A stretch of DNA of 64,000 nt. Source: Nostoc sp. CHAB 5844. GTDB lineage: Bacteria; Cyanobacteriota; Cyanobacteriia; Cyanobacteriales; Nostocaceae. The position numbers and the translations under genes were made by a program. The stretch's first letter is position 1; the number at the start of each line of letters is the position of its first letter. The stretch spans positions 1 to 64,000 of the forward strand of contig NZ_JAIVFW010000012.1 of NCBI RefSeq assembly GCF_020829595.1. The letters are read 5' to 3'. The notes under the pieces were generated by a model. It saw only the letters and a program-made list of their open reading frames with translations. It did no database searches and was not told the DNA's origin. Shown here piece by piece: positions 1-9,166 of the stretch.

Positions 1-163
1 ACAATTGGTCTTCCAAGCTTAATTTACCAGGTCGTCCTGTTTTTTGTTTCGGCTGACTGTGCGATCGCACGACCTCAATCATCTGCTTAAAAGTTTCTGG
101 ACGAACGCCACACAAGCGTTTGAAGTCTTCTGACTTCAGGTTTTTTACCTGTTCGTAGGTCAT
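1..163 (-). CDS. Transposase N-terminus, truncated by window edge (IS5-like HTH)
   Basis: The reverse strand from 163 to the window edge encodes about 54 residues beginning MTYEQVKNLKSEDF and including CGVRPETFKQM and GRPGKLSLEDQ. This is the helix-turn-helix N-terminus of the DDE transposases (IS5-like) common in cyanobacteria; the GRPxKLSxEDQ motif and position are typical. The catalytic DDE part lies outside the window. A possible terminal repeat is seen 40 bp upstream of the start. The assignment rests on remembered family sequence, so the exact IS family is uncertain. Confidence 0.7.
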   Translation of the reverse strand, partial: MTYEQVKNLKSEDFKRLCGVRPETFKQMIEVVRSHSQPKQKTGRPGKLSLEDQL

Positions 164-202
164 ACATGTCACTCCACTCTCTCCTACTTATCTCATCTCA
201 CT

Positions 203-223
203 GGGGACTTTTGCAAGAAGTCT
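203..223. repeat. Possible IS terminal inverted repeat
   Basis: The stretch GGGGACTTTTGCAAGAAGTC lies just upstream of the transposase start and is itself partly palindromic (GACTT...AAGTC). Its position fits the left end of the IS whose transposase is cut by the window edge. The other end is not in the window, so this is an inference. Confidence 0.4.
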
Positions 224-296
224 ATTGATTCTGGCTTGATGTTAACGCCGTGCAAAGCCAGACGTGTAGCTTTTTACAAATTTTCGGACAAGCCTA

Positions 297-2183
297 TTAT
301 GTAGTCCGCACTTGCCGATTACGTATGCGTTCTGGGCTACCTGTAGGAATCGAAGCAATTAACTTTTGTGTGTATGCTTGTTTCGGTTCGCGGTAGATGC
401 TTTCGGCTGTACCTTGTTCGACAATTTGACCGCGATTCATCACTAAAATGCGATCGCTCATAAATTTCACTACACTTAAATCATGCGAAATAAAGATATA
501 AGTGAGTTGAAAATCATCTTGCAATTCTTTTAACAAATTCAATACTTGCGCCTGTACTGATACATCTAGCGCCGAAACTGATTCATCACAAATAATAAAT
601 TTCGGATTTAATGCCAAAGAACGGGCAATACAAATCCGCTGACGTTGACCACCAGAAAACTGATGGGGATAGCGGTTCATCGCATCTGCACTCAAACCCA
701 CTCTTTCTAAAAGTTCCGCAACTCTGTCTCGCCTTTGTTTAACCGTCCTACCCACAGCATGAATTAACAACGGTTCCATGATTGCGTCGCCAACTTTTAT
801 CCGGGGGTCAAGGGCGCTAAAGGGGTTTTGGAAGACAATTTGCATTTCTCGCCGGAGTTTCTGTAAAGCTTCACCCTTCAAATTGGTGATATTTTGCCCA
901 TCGAAAATAATCTGACCACTCATGGGTTCAATTAACCGCAGCAAAGTTCTACCAAGAGTAGTTTTACCGCAACCAGATTCACCCACCAAACCCAATGTTT
1001 CCCCAGGTTTGACATCAAAGGAAACATCATTAACTGCTATGTTGTAGCGTTTTGTGCCGCCAAAAACTCCCCGCACAGGGAAACCCACTTTCAGATTACG
1101 GATTTGCAATAAAGCTGACTTTTCTTCTAAATTTATTAGTCGAGTAGCAATTTCTTCTGGAGAGATTTCTGGCGGCTGTGGCGGTTCTTTCGCCTGAATT
1201 AATAACTCTCCGTTTTTTGTTTCCTCCACACTCATATAATCAGAAACCGTTAGCAGTTTGTGGGGACGACGGGTAAGTGTGGGGCGACAAGCTACTAATC
1301 CCTTAGTGTATGGATGTTGAGGATGACTAAAAATATCTGCGGCAGCACCGTACTCGACAATTTTACCTTTGTACATCACCGCTACTTTATCAGCAATTTC
1401 TGATATTAATCCCAAGTCGTGGGTGATAAAAATCAACGCCATCTCGCGGGTTTGCTGCAATTCTCGTAACAAATCAATAATTGTGGCTTGCACCGTCACA
1501 TCTAAGGCTGTGGTTGGTTCATCCGCAATTAACAGCAATGGGTTACAAGAAATGGCCATTGCAATCATCACCCGTTGTAACTGTCCGCCTGAAAGTTGGT
1601 GCGGGTAACGTTCTAAGAAGGTTTCTTTATGCTGTTTGACTAACTGCGCCAGTTTGTAATCATCGGGGATAGATGACTTGGGGTTAGTTTGCGGCCAAGT
1701 TTCGAGATACTGTTGTTTGGTTTGCTCATCACTGGGTAGGAGTTTCACTTCCTGTAAACCTGCGATCGCAATTTGCCTAGCTTCGGCTGTCGAGACATTT
1801 TGATGGCGCATAATCGCTTCTGTTAGCTGAAACCCAATCGTATAAACTGGATTCAGCGAACTCATCGGTTCTTGAAAAATCATCGCCAGGTCGCCGCCTC
1901 GGTGTAGCTGCATTTGTTCTGGTGGTAACTCCACCAAATTTATCGGCTTGGCTTGGGGCTGCTGACGAAACCAAATTTCCCCACCACTGATTCTACCTGG
2001 AGTTTGTAATAAACCCATGACTGCGAGTGAAGTTACAGATTTGCCGCTTCCCGATTCTCCTACAATTCCTAGAGTTTCACCCCGATGCAATTCAAAAGAA
2101 ATTCCATCTACAGCTTTGAGACTGTTGTCATCACTCTTAAATTCAACTTGCAGATTGCGAACCTCTAGGACAGTTTCTCTCAT
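297..2183 (-). CDS. Dual-domain peptide/nickel ABC transporter ATPase (DppD-DppF fusion type)
   Basis: The 628-residue protein holds two complete ABC ATPase domains, matching fused DppD/DppF or OppD/OppF proteins that power dipeptide, oligopeptide or nickel import at the inner membrane. Domain 1 has Walker A GESGSGKS (residues 42-49), signature LSGGQLQRV and Walker B LLLIADEP. Domain 2 has Walker A GESGCGKT near residue 400, signature FSGGQRQRI and FIICDES. Each domain ends with the oligopeptide-type extension ([15 protein letters not shown]). The frame stays open 86 codons further upstream but would then overlap ssb. The ATG at 2183, giving [10 protein letters not shown], is where homology starts. 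No permease or binding protein lies beside it, so the substrate is unknown. Confidence 0.88.
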   Translation of the reverse strand: MRETVLEVRNLQVEFKSDDNSLKAVDGISFELHRGETLGIVGESGSGKSVTSLAVMGLLQTPGRISGGEIWFRQQPQAKPINLVELPPEQMQLHRGGDLAMIFQEPMSSLNPVYTIGFQLTEAIMRHQNVSTAEARQIAIAGLQEVKLLPSDEQTKQQYLETWPQTNPKSSIPDDYKLAQLVKQHKETFLERYPHQLSGGQLQRVMIAMAISCNPLLLIADEPTTALDVTVQATIIDLLRELQQTREMALIFITHDLGLISEIADKVAVMYKGKIVEYGAAADIFSHPQHPYTKGLVACRPTLTRRPHKLLTVSDYMSVEETKNGELLIQAKEPPQPPEISPEEIATRLINLEEKSALLQIRNLKVGFPVRGVFGGTKRYNIAVNDVSFDVKPGETLGLVGESGCGKTTLGRTLLRLIEPMSGQIIFDGQNITNLKGEALQKLRREMQIVFQNPFSALDPRIKVGDAIMEPLLIHAVGRTVKQRRDRVAELLERVGLSADAMNRYPHQFSGGQRQRICIARSLALNPKFIICDESVSALDVSVQAQVLNLLKELQDDFQLTYIFISHDLSVVKFMSDRILVMNRGQIVEQGTAESIYREPKQAYTQKLIASIPTGSPERIRNRQVRTT

Positions 2184-2331
2184 AGGAGTTGCGTAAGGAT
2201 ATTCACAGAAAATTATTTGGATTCTAACAGCAGTTTGGACTTTATACTCAGTAAATTTAAATTTTGTAGACTTTATAGCGGTTCTTATCCCAGTGGGGTA
2301 CAGGCAAAAATAATTAACCGCAGAACTCAAA

Positions 2332-2874
2332 TTAGAACGGAATGTCATCAGGATCGGGTTCTTCTGTGACTGGTGTATAACTACGTTCAAAATTGCTGGG
2401 TTGGTATACTGGTTCAGGATTTGTGACTGGTGGCGCAACACTAACGTTGCTAGTAACGGGTGCAGATGTGGGACGTGACGGCTCGTAACTAGGAATATCA
2501 GTTGGCTGATATGCTGGGGGAGCAGTTGCGGTTGAGGTTTCTGGAACTGATGAAGTAGTAACGAAACCTTTACCTACAGGATGAATGCGTTGGATTGTCA
2601 GTTCGGCACGTTTTTCTTTAAAACCTTCGTTACGGCGCTCGAATGTTACCATGCCTAAACGCCCTTCAATAATCACGCGATCGCCTTGATGATAGTTTTG
2701 CTGCACATCTGTAGCTAAATTTCCCCAACTGACAACTTTCAATGTTGCTGGCGGATCTTCTGGTCGTTGGGAATTAGAAAACTGTACTAGCATTTCTGTG
2801 ACTGCTAGATTATCTGCTGTGTAGCGTAATTGTGGCTCTTGAATGATATCTGCCATTAAAACGCAACTGTTCAT
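2332..2874 (-). CDS. ssb: Single-stranded DNA-binding protein
   Basis: The 180-residue protein has an N-terminal OB fold (about residues 1-110, MNSCVLMADI ... VVSWGNLA ... GDRVIIEGRLG), a Pro/Ser/Thr-rich disordered linker and the acidic tail DPDDIPF, which is the SSB tip that recruits replication and repair proteins. This is the form of SSB usual in filamentous cyanobacteria. A strong ribosome site AGGAGG lies 6-7 nt upstream of the ATG. The gene sits 148 bp upstream of, and on the same strand as, the dual ABC ATPase. The two are probably not functionally linked. Confidence 0.9.
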   Translation of the reverse strand: MNSCVLMADIIQEPQLRYTADNLAVTEMLVQFSNSQRPEDPPATLKVVSWGNLATDVQQNYHQGDRVIIEGRLGMVTFERRNEGFKEKRAELTIQRIHPVGKGFVTTSSVPETSTATAPPAYQPTDIPSYEPSRPTSAPVTSNVSVAPPVTNPEPVYQPSNFERSYTPVTEEPDPDDIPF

Positions 2875-2923
2875 TGGAATCCTCCTAACCTAATAATTCG
2901 TAATTATCAAAATAGAATTCAGG

Positions 2924-2967
2924 CTTCGGCGTGAGCGTCAGCCTTCGACTGAGCGCTCACGCCGAAG
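2924..2967. repeat. Perfect inverted repeat, GC-rich hairpin
   Basis: Arms CTTCGGCGTGAGCG and CGCTCACGCCGAAG flank a 16-nt loop upstream of ssb. It is one of many short GC-rich palindromes scattered between genes here and differs in base composition from its AT-rich surroundings. Confidence 0.75.
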
Positions 2968-3314
2968 TCCGAACGGAGCCAGGAGTCGTATTCAGAATTT
3001 ATCTGAATACGACTGGTGGATAAATAGTGAAACATAAAACTAAATCTTCGATTTCATCCATTAGCGGCGGGTCTAAATGTTCCATTCATTGCTTCTGACT
3101 TCTGAATTCTGACTTCTGCATTCTTCTTCAATAATTAATAAACCGTCTATTGTGGGTTATTTCTAGCATAAAAGCCAAGCGATGGCGTTGCACAGTAGTC
3201 ATAACACTACTGGCCACCTTCGCCTGACTAGAACGAGCATTGATTTCTGCATGAGTAGTATAATTGTACCACTAATGAACAGAAAAAATACAGATTAAGA
3301 GTCATTGCTCTTGA

Positions 3315-3445
3315 GCGTCACCCAAAGGGGGGAACCCCCGTTGTAGCAACTGGCGTGGCAGAGCCTTTCGGCAATCGCTCATGGGGGAAACCCCCAAGAC
3401 CGCGTTGCCTCACCACGGTGCTGTCTCCCCAACACACTGGCTCAC
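3315..3445. repeat. GC-rich interspersed repeat (GGGGGAAACCCCC type)
   Basis: The segment contains palindromic blocks (GGGGGGAACCCCCG, TGGGGGAAACCCCCA) joined by CTTTCGGCAATCGCTCATG and GCCTCACCACG. Nearly the same ~80-bp block recurs inside the mannosidase coding sequence around 44717-44800. This makes it a dispersed, mobile-looking repeat, not a regulatory site for the neighbouring genes. It fills most of the space between ssb and the monooxygenase. Confidence 0.7.
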
Positions 3446-3458
3446 CATTGATCATTAA

Positions 3459-4712
3459 CTACTGCACATGAACTGGAAACACACCGAAAGCAATCAATCT
3501 GGCTGGTAAATCGCGCAAAATTGGCAAGCGTAACAACGCAGGGGGTTGAAAAGTGCGATTAGAAGCCAGTACTGGGACAAATACTCGCTTTTGAATAAAT
3601 GTCTGAAATGCTTGGATGATACGTGTAGGTAACTCTCGTTGACGTTGCACTTTTGCCAAGTCCCGAAGTTCTACATATTTGTTTTGCAGAGGTTTACTGA
3701 GGACGTTGGCTGCTACGACTGCATCTTGAATTGCGTAGTTAATACCCACTCCCCCAACTGGAGACATAATATGAGCAGCATCACCAATGAGTAACAGTCC
3801 TGGATGATACCAACGTTTAACACGGCTCGATTCTACAGAAAGAAAGGCGACTTGTGACCAATCTTGTAAATGGTCTAGGCGATCGCTTAATTCTGGTACG
3901 ACTTCGACCACAGATTTTTTGAATTCCTCCAAGCCAACTGCACGCAGTTGTTGATAGCCTCCTTTGGAAATCACATAGGCAATTTGCCACTCATCACCAC
4001 GGTCAAGCATAGCTACAATGCCTCCTGGAGCAAAACGCCCCATTCCTCCCTCAAACTCTTCTGGATGACGGGGTAAGCGAAACCACAGAACATCCATCGG
4101 TGGCGAAGTTTCCACAGACTCAAAGCCTCCTAACTGTCTTAACTTTGAGTGGCGACCATCTGCACCAACTGTGAGAATAGCTCGGATTTCGTGCCAACCA
4201 CCACTGCCCCGATAACGCACACCTTTAACTACGCCATCTTCCGCAATTAATTCCTGGACGTTCGCACCCATAACTAACTGAAAATTGGGATATTGTTGCG
4301 CTTCTTGGGTGATAAATTCCAGAAATTTCACTTGCGGCAACATTGTAATGTATGGATAACGCGTTTTCAGGTGACTGAAATCTGCTAAAGTGACTGTATC
4401 TTCAGGAGTTTTGACTCTAATTTGGCGCATTTTGGTATGGGGTAATTGTAGCAAGCGATCGCTTAATCCCAATTCCTCCATAATTTGCATAACTGATGGG
4501 TGAATTGTGTCTCCCCGAAAATCGCGGTCAAAGTCTCTGTGCGCTTCTAGGAGCATCACAGGTATACCCTGACGCGCTAATAACAAAGCTAAAACAGCCC
4601 CAGCTGGGCCACCACCAACAATGCAACAATCGGTGGTTTGTACATCTACAATCTCATGGGCTGAGTTAATACTTGAGTCTGGGAGAGAATTCGTCGGTAG
4701 ATGAGTAGTCAT
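3459..4712 (-). CDS. FAD-dependent monooxygenase (UbiH/PHBH-like)
   Basis: The 417-residue protein is a class A flavin monooxygenase. It has an N-terminal Rossmann motif GGGPAG (residues 33-38) in VGGGPAGAVLALLLARQG, and the FAD-binding GDAAH ... PVGGVGINYA motif near residues 305-320. Such enzymes hydroxylate aromatic or quinone-like substrates using NAD(P)H and O2; the substrate cannot be told from sequence. Ten more codons are open upstream, but GGAGG lies 7 nt before the ATG at 4712, which decides that start (MTTHLPTNS). No pathway partner adjoins it. Confidence 0.85.
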   Translation of the reverse strand: MTTHLPTNSLPDSSINSAHEIVDVQTTDCCIVGGGPAGAVLALLLARQGIPVMLLEAHRDFDRDFRGDTIHPSVMQIMEELGLSDRLLQLPHTKMRQIRVKTPEDTVTLADFSHLKTRYPYITMLPQVKFLEFITQEAQQYPNFQLVMGANVQELIAEDGVVKGVRYRGSGGWHEIRAILTVGADGRHSKLRQLGGFESVETSPPMDVLWFRLPRHPEEFEGGMGRFAPGGIVAMLDRGDEWQIAYVISKGGYQQLRAVGLEEFKKSVVEVVPELSDRLDHLQDWSQVAFLSVESSRVKRWYHPGLLLIGDAAHIMSPVGGVGINYAIQDAVVAANVLSKPLQNKYVELRDLAKVQRQRELPTRIIQAFQTFIQKRVFVPVLASNRTFQPPALLRLPILRDLPARLIAFGVFPVHVQ

Positions 4713-4742
4713 CACAATACCTCCAGGTAGCCCTAAAATCAA

Positions 4743-5097
4743 GGGTAGTCTGCTTTTTGGGATGCCAACGATTTTTTTAACTTTTTGTAGTCAGAAATTC
4801 TTTTTCCTCTACTTCTTTGCGTCCTTAGCGCCCTACCCTGCGGGAAGCCCTTCGGGTTCGGGGGTTCGCAAGACGCTCGAAGACTCGCTAACGCTGCGCT
4901 AACGACGGGAACCGCCAAGACTGCGACCCCCTCACCGCTGACGCGTCTATGTGGTTAGTTAAAAAAGTATTTTGCACAACTCAGATAGGATTGCTGTATG
5001 TTCGCTAAAATGTCCCTTGTTATTTGTCATTAGTCATTTGTTTTCAGTTAATGACTAATGACTAATCACCAATGACCAATGACCATCATTAATACCC
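4743..5097. repeat. Gene-free interval with GC-rich repeat
   Basis: No gene is seen here. Positions about 4830-4950 hold a GC-rich patch (CCCTGCGGGAAGCCCTTCGGG, TCGCTAACGCTGCGCTAACG) of the interspersed repeat class. The last 80 bp before the next gene consist of short repeats of TGACTAATGAC/CAATGACCAATGACCA, a low-complexity spacer seen elsewhere in the window (about 52540-52575). Confidence 0.55.
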
Positions 5098-6414
5098 GTG
5101 GCGCAAGTAATTTTAGAAAACGTTTATAAAAGTTTCCCTCCGCGTAAAGGCGAAAATAATGCAGCACAAGAACGTGCAGACAACATTAATGTTTTGCGAC
5201 GAATTAATTTAACCATTGCCGATGGTGAATTTATGGTGCTGGTGGGACCTTCTGGCTGTGGTAAAAGCACCTTATTGCGGTTAATTGCTGGCTTGGAAAC
5301 GCTGACTGGTGGCAATATCTTAGTAGGCGATCGCTTGGTCAATGACCTTCCACCCAAGGAACGAGACATTGCAATGGTGTTTCAAAATTACGCCCTCTAT
5401 CCCCACATGACGGTGTATGACAACATTGCTTTTGGGTTACGCCGCCGAGAAAGCAGGGGAGCAGGGGAGCAGGGGAGCCAGCGCCGTGCGGGGGTTCCCC
5501 CCGTTGAGGCGACTGGCGTGAGCAGGGGAGAAAGAATTCCTAATTGGGTGGAGAACCTTTTAGTTGGGGGAACGAAGAAATTATCAAAAGGGCTGCGTTA
5601 TGTTTCGCAAAAAGAAAGATTCATTGAGGCACAGGTGCGGTCTGTAGCGCAATTGTTACAAATTGAAATGCTGCTAAATCGCTTACCCAAGCAACTATCT
5701 GGCGGGCAAAGACAACGGGTAGCATTAGGAAGAGCGATCGCTCGCAATCCCCAAGTATTTTTAATGGATGAGCCATTATCTAACTTAGATGCCAAATTGC
5801 GGGCAGAAACTCGCGCCCAAATTGTCAAACTGCAACGACAATTAGGAACGACGACGATATATGTTACCCACGACCAAACAGAAGCCATGACAATGGGCGA
5901 TCGCATCGCCATCATGAATCAAGGTCAAATTCAACAGCTTGCCTCCCCATTAGAACTGTATAACCTTCCTGCTAACCGCTTTGTAGCCGAATTCATTGGT
6001 TCACCACCGATGAATTTTATTCCCGTAGAGTTCCATGCGCCATTGTTAATTACTCATCCCTTGTTTCGTCTGACACTCCCAGAAACTTGGGCAAAAGCTC
6101 TGCAAAAATATGATAAACAAACTTTAATTTTGGGCGTTCGTCCAGAACACCTCAACCTGAGTTTACCTGCTACTAAAAATCTGCCAGTCAAAGTAGACTT
6201 AGTGGAAAACCTGGGTAACGATGCTTTTCTCAGCGTCAGACTGACAGAACCTAACTCTCCAGTAGCCTCTATTGCGCCTTACTTGCAAGTCAGAGTCCCA
6301 ACAGACCGCCAGCTAAGTGTTGGTGAGCAATTATGGTTATCACTGAATCCTGAAAAAATGCACTTTTTCGACCTGGAAACCGAATTAGCTATATTCCCGG
6401 CGAATATTTCTTAA
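5098..6414 (+). CDS. Sugar-type ABC transporter ATPase (MsmK/UgpC/MalK family) with repeat-derived insert
   Basis: The 438-residue ATPase has Walker A GPSGCGKS (50-57), Q-loop FQNYALYP, signature LSGGQRQRV (200-208), Walker B FLMDEP, an H-loop, and a C-terminal TOBE/OB region (LGVRPEHL) typical of carbohydrate importers. Translation starts at GTG. Where relatives run directly from FGLRRR to the helical domain, this protein has about 60 extra residues (118-177). The first ~28 are Gly/Arg-rich and come from a GC-rich genomic repeat at 5449-5535; the rest (PNWVENLLVGG...) is of unknown origin. The insert lies after the Q-loop, in the helical subdomain, so activity could be altered. No permease genes are nearby. 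Confidence 0.88.
   Translation: MAQVILENVYKSFPPRKGENNAAQERADNINVLRRINLTIADGEFMVLVGPSGCGKSTLLRLIAGLETLTGGNILVGDRLVNDLPPKERDIAMVFQNYALYPHMTVYDNIAFGLRRRESRGAGEQGSQRRAGVPPVEATGVSRGERIPNWVENLLVGGTKKLSKGLRYVSQKERFIEAQVRSVAQLLQIEMLLNRLPKQLSGGQRQRVALGRAIARNPQVFLMDEPLSNLDAKLRAETRAQIVKLQRQLGTTTIYVTHDQTEAMTMGDRIAIMNQGQIQQLASPLELYNLPANRFVAEFIGSPPMNFIPVEFHAPLLITHPLFRLTLPETWAKALQKYDKQTLILGVRPEHLNLSLPATKNLPVKVDLVENLGNDAFLSVRLTEPNSPVASIAPYLQVRVPTDRQLSVGEQLWLSLNPEKMHFFDLETELAIFPANIS
5449..5535. repeat. Interspersed GC-rich repeat inside the ABC ATPase gene
   Basis: Tandem GCAGGGGA units are followed by GTGCGGGGGTTCCCCCCGTTG and GGCGACTGGCGTG. The same core (GCGGGGGTTCCCCCCGTTG...ACTGGCG) occurs between genes at about 59215-59250 and in part at 42332. 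The ORF reads through it in frame. Confidence 0.75.
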
Positions 6415-6468
6415 ATATCGTTCTTATTTCTTTATGACCTTTGCAGTTCATTTGTTTGTGAGAGCCAA

Positions 6469-6558
6469 ATGTTAAAAGAACTTCACCTCCAGCAAGTTGG
6501 TACTGCTGTCCATTTTGACGTAAAGGTGATACTGCTTACAATTAGTGTTAACAGATAA
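6469..6558 (+). pseudogene. Remnant of an AAA-type ATP-binding protein N-terminus
   Basis: An ATG opens MLKELHLQQVGTAVHFDV, then the frame diverges and stops after 29 codons. This opening resembles the start of cyanobacterial SMC-like AAA ATP-binding proteins (MLKELHL.QVGP...FDVEF), but the Walker A that should follow is absent. I read it as a 5' fragment left by deletion. The resemblance is from memory and needs a search. Confidence 0.35.
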
Positions 6559-6712
6559 AATCCCTCCGCAACAACGGCAAAAGGCCGAATTTACTTTGGA
6601 ACGGTTGCGGTTAAGGGATGATGAAAGAGTCTTGCGCCAGCGTCAACAATGGTATCAACTTTATTTGGATGGAGATTTGACTCTAAAAGGATTAGAAAAA
6701 AAGCTCCTTTGA
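6545..6712 (+). CDS. Small hypothetical protein, 55 aa (possibly gene remnant)
   Basis: A GTG-started frame encodes a charged, helical 55-residue peptide with LERLRLRDDERVLRQRQQW and ending GLEKKLL. It overlaps the tail of the ATPase remnant in another frame. Composition is protein-like (Gln/Arg/Leu heptads), but there is no clear ribosome site. It may be the C-terminal remnant of a lost gene, not an independent one. No function is assigned. Confidence 0.35.
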   Translation: MLTDKIPPQQRQKAEFTLERLRLRDDERVLRQRQQWYQLYLDGDLTLKGLEKKLL

Positions 6713-6808
6713 TAAGCTAAAACACATTTAACTTGCATAATTTCAAGTTTTGATAAAAAGCATCAAACTCTTTTATCTCTTACTCTGCGCGACGGACACT
6801 TTGCTCCT

Positions 6809-6950
6809 GACTTTTCACGTCATGTGGAAAAGCCGACGAAAAACCTAACCCCCTAGCCCCCTTCCCGCGTCGGGAAGGGGGAAGATTCAAAGTCTCTCTC
6901 CTTGTAGGAGAGAGATTTAGAGAGAGGTTTTCCAGATCCCGTGAAAAGTC
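6809..6950. mobile_element. 142-bp MITE, copy A
   Basis: The element is bounded by terminal inverted repeats GACTTTTCACG and CGTGAAAAGTC. Inside are two hairpins: CCCCCTTCCCG/CGGGAAGGGGG and TCTCTCTCCT/AGGAGAGAGA. An inverted copy of the same length is at 54211-54352. It has no ORF, so it must depend on a transposase elsewhere. It lies between the ABC ATPase and porin genes. Confidence 0.85.
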
Positions 6951-7099
6951 AGACTTTGCTCAAGTCGGCAGAGCCGCCCACGCAAGTGTCCTCCTCTGCG
7001 GTTTATAACGCAAACTAAATGTGCAACAGCTTAGGACATGCGATAAAGAAACAGCAACAGGCTATTTTTCAACAAGAATAAACTTTGCACTCAACAAAG

Positions 7100-7136
7100 A
7101 AAAAACGGTATTCCTCAACAAGAAATACCGTTTTTT
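7100..7136 (-). terminator. Rho-independent terminator of the porin gene
   Basis: The stem ACGGTATT...AATACCGT with flanking A6/T6 tracts lies 11 bp beyond the porin stop codon. Because both flanks are homopolymer tracts, it can work in both directions. Confidence 0.85.
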
Positions 7137-7147
7137 GATCAATACCT

Positions 7148-8803
7148 TTAGAAAACAAAGGTGGTTCTTAAAGTACCGATGATTGCATCATCAGAAGTCT
7201 GACCAGGATTGGTTAACCAAATTACACCGGGTGTAATTGAAATGTTATCGCTGACGCGGTATTTATAGAAACCTTCAATGTGGTATGGTCTGTTACCATC
7301 ACTACTACCAGCATAAGGTTGAGCGCCTCCAAAAATGCCTAAGACGTTGCCTTTTTTACCTAAATCAGGCAAGGCTACTCCTAGGCCATAACTCCAAACA
7401 TCATCATCATCATTGGCTCCAAAGCCTGTAACTTGGCTATACAGGACAAAGCCACTAATTGAAAGTTTATCGCTAGGTTTGAAAGCTGCTTCAAAACCAT
7501 AAGAATTACTGGCGTAGGCGCTGTCAATAGCAACACCAGGTAAGTTTTGGCGGTTAGCTTGGCGAGTGCCGACTACACCAGTGGTTACTGAGCCAAAATC
7601 GAATAAAGCGCTACCTGCACCATGATAACCGTTAACGTAGGTGGCAGCTAATGTCACGCGATCGCCCACATTCAATGTTAATTGTGCTAAGGCTGCATAG
7701 TTACCATTAAATAAACCTGCACCAGGAGTCGGGTTATTTCCTTCAGAGGCTAAGTAACCCAAGGTTAATGAAGGTTTAAAAGTACCACCACCACCAAAGG
7801 CTAAGTTCAGCGCCGCACCTGCACCGCCACCGATACGATAAATTGGACTTTCGCCTGCAAAGGTAGATAAAGCACCATTACCACCATCAAAATCTTCAAA
7901 GTAAGGATTGACGGTAGGAACGTAATCACTGTGAATACCTCCGGTAGCTGCTGCGTAAATTTGCGAGTTACCTACAGGAAAGTAATAAGCTAACCAATCG
8001 ATAAATGCACTATTGTTGCCACCGAGGAACACGTTAACTGTTTGCGTTCCCTCATAAGTGTCGTTTGCTAAAGGTAGGACACTGGCATTACCAGTCGCAA
8101 TCCGAGTATGTAAGATATCTTTACCTGTGAAGCTGGTTTGGAAGTCGAGACGCACCCTATCTTGAAAGACAGTGTTGTTGGTGTCGTTGTCGCCAAAGCT
8201 ATCGGTGACAGCAAAAACTGCCTCGCCAACGAGTTTGGTAGTGGTAGAAAATTGATTGGCTTCCAATTCGGCAGTCCGCGCTTCTAGCGCATCTACTCTG
8301 CCGCGTAAAGTTGCCAATTCTGCCGAAAATTCTTCTTGTAAACGCTGAAGGGTGGCTAAGTCTTCTTTTTTTACTAAGTCAGCAGTTGCTGTAGCAATCA
8401 ATTCATTAACTCTATCTAAACAAGCATTTAAACCTGCGGCAAATTCATAACGTGTTAAGGCTCGATTACCACGGTAAGTACCGTTAGGATAACCAGCAAT
8501 ACATCCGTAGCGCTCAACTAGAGATTGCAATGCTTGGAATGCCCAATCAGTTGGCTGTACGTCGGAAAACTGCGAAACTGATGTGACTTGAGATAGGGAA
8601 TTTTGGTTTTTACCTTCTAGGCTGTATTGGTTTACTTGTTCTAAAACTTGATTTTCTGCTGTTTTGGCTTGAGAAAGCAACTGCTGTTTAGGTGTTGGTG
8701 AATCGGTTTCAATTTCAGCCGCTACTACCTTCGCGGAAAATAAAACAGCTACTCCTAAGCATACTGGAGATAACACTAGTGTTTTCCACAATAGATGAGA
8801 CAT
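7148..8803 (-). CDS. SLH-domain OprB-type outer-membrane porin (iron-uptake porin family)
   Basis: The 551-residue precursor has a signal peptide (residues 1-29, cut after KVVA-AE or nearby), one SLH domain (about 80-140: FSDVQPTDWAFQALQSL ... YPNGTYRGNRALTRYEFA), a coiled coil (about 145-178) and an OprB-like beta-barrel to the terminal aromatic FVF. Cyanobacterial proteins of this build (SomA/SomB and 'iron uptake porins') anchor to peptidoglycan through the SLH domain and form the main outer-membrane channels for ions and small solutes. The gene is monocistronic with a terminator directly downstream. The substrate cannot be assigned. Confidence 0.9.
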   Translation of the reverse strand: MSHLLWKTLVLSPVCLGVAVLFSAKVVAAEIETDSPTPKQQLLSQAKTAENQVLEQVNQYSLEGKNQNSLSQVTSVSQFSDVQPTDWAFQALQSLVERYGCIAGYPNGTYRGNRALTRYEFAAGLNACLDRVNELIATATADLVKKEDLATLQRLQEEFSAELATLRGRVDALEARTAELEANQFSTTTKLVGEAVFAVTDSFGDNDTNNTVFQDRVRLDFQTSFTGKDILHTRIATGNASVLPLANDTYEGTQTVNVFLGGNNSAFIDWLAYYFPVGNSQIYAAATGGIHSDYVPTVNPYFEDFDGGNGALSTFAGESPIYRIGGGAGAALNLAFGGGGTFKPSLTLGYLASEGNNPTPGAGLFNGNYAALAQLTLNVGDRVTLAATYVNGYHGAGSALFDFGSVTTGVVGTRQANRQNLPGVAIDSAYASNSYGFEAAFKPSDKLSISGFVLYSQVTGFGANDDDDVWSYGLGVALPDLGKKGNVLGIFGGAQPYAGSSDGNRPYHIEGFYKYRVSDNISITPGVIWLTNPGQTSDDAIIGTLRTTFVF

Positions 8804-9166
8804 GTTCTTTTTTCCTCACACTGTTATGTTAGAATGACGCGATCGCCGTCTCTAAAATGTAGTCTATAATACTTTATTTCTAGTTTTGCTTATTTAAAAT
8901 CTATTGTGCCAAAATTCCTGTATTATTTGAGCTTACTCAGTGTAAACTCTTGTTTTAGCAGTTTTATCTCGATTTTCTTGGCATCAAAAGTATCTTTATA
9001 TTATCAGTAAAAATCAAGTTATTAACTGTTACTATCTTGATACAATTCCTACGGATAGGCGATCGCTCATCAACTTAACTAGGAAATTAAAAGACGATTT
9101 TGGTCGTTAATTAGGTAAGCAAGATAAAGACATAATAGGCTTAACGGCCAAGGAAATGCGATCGCT

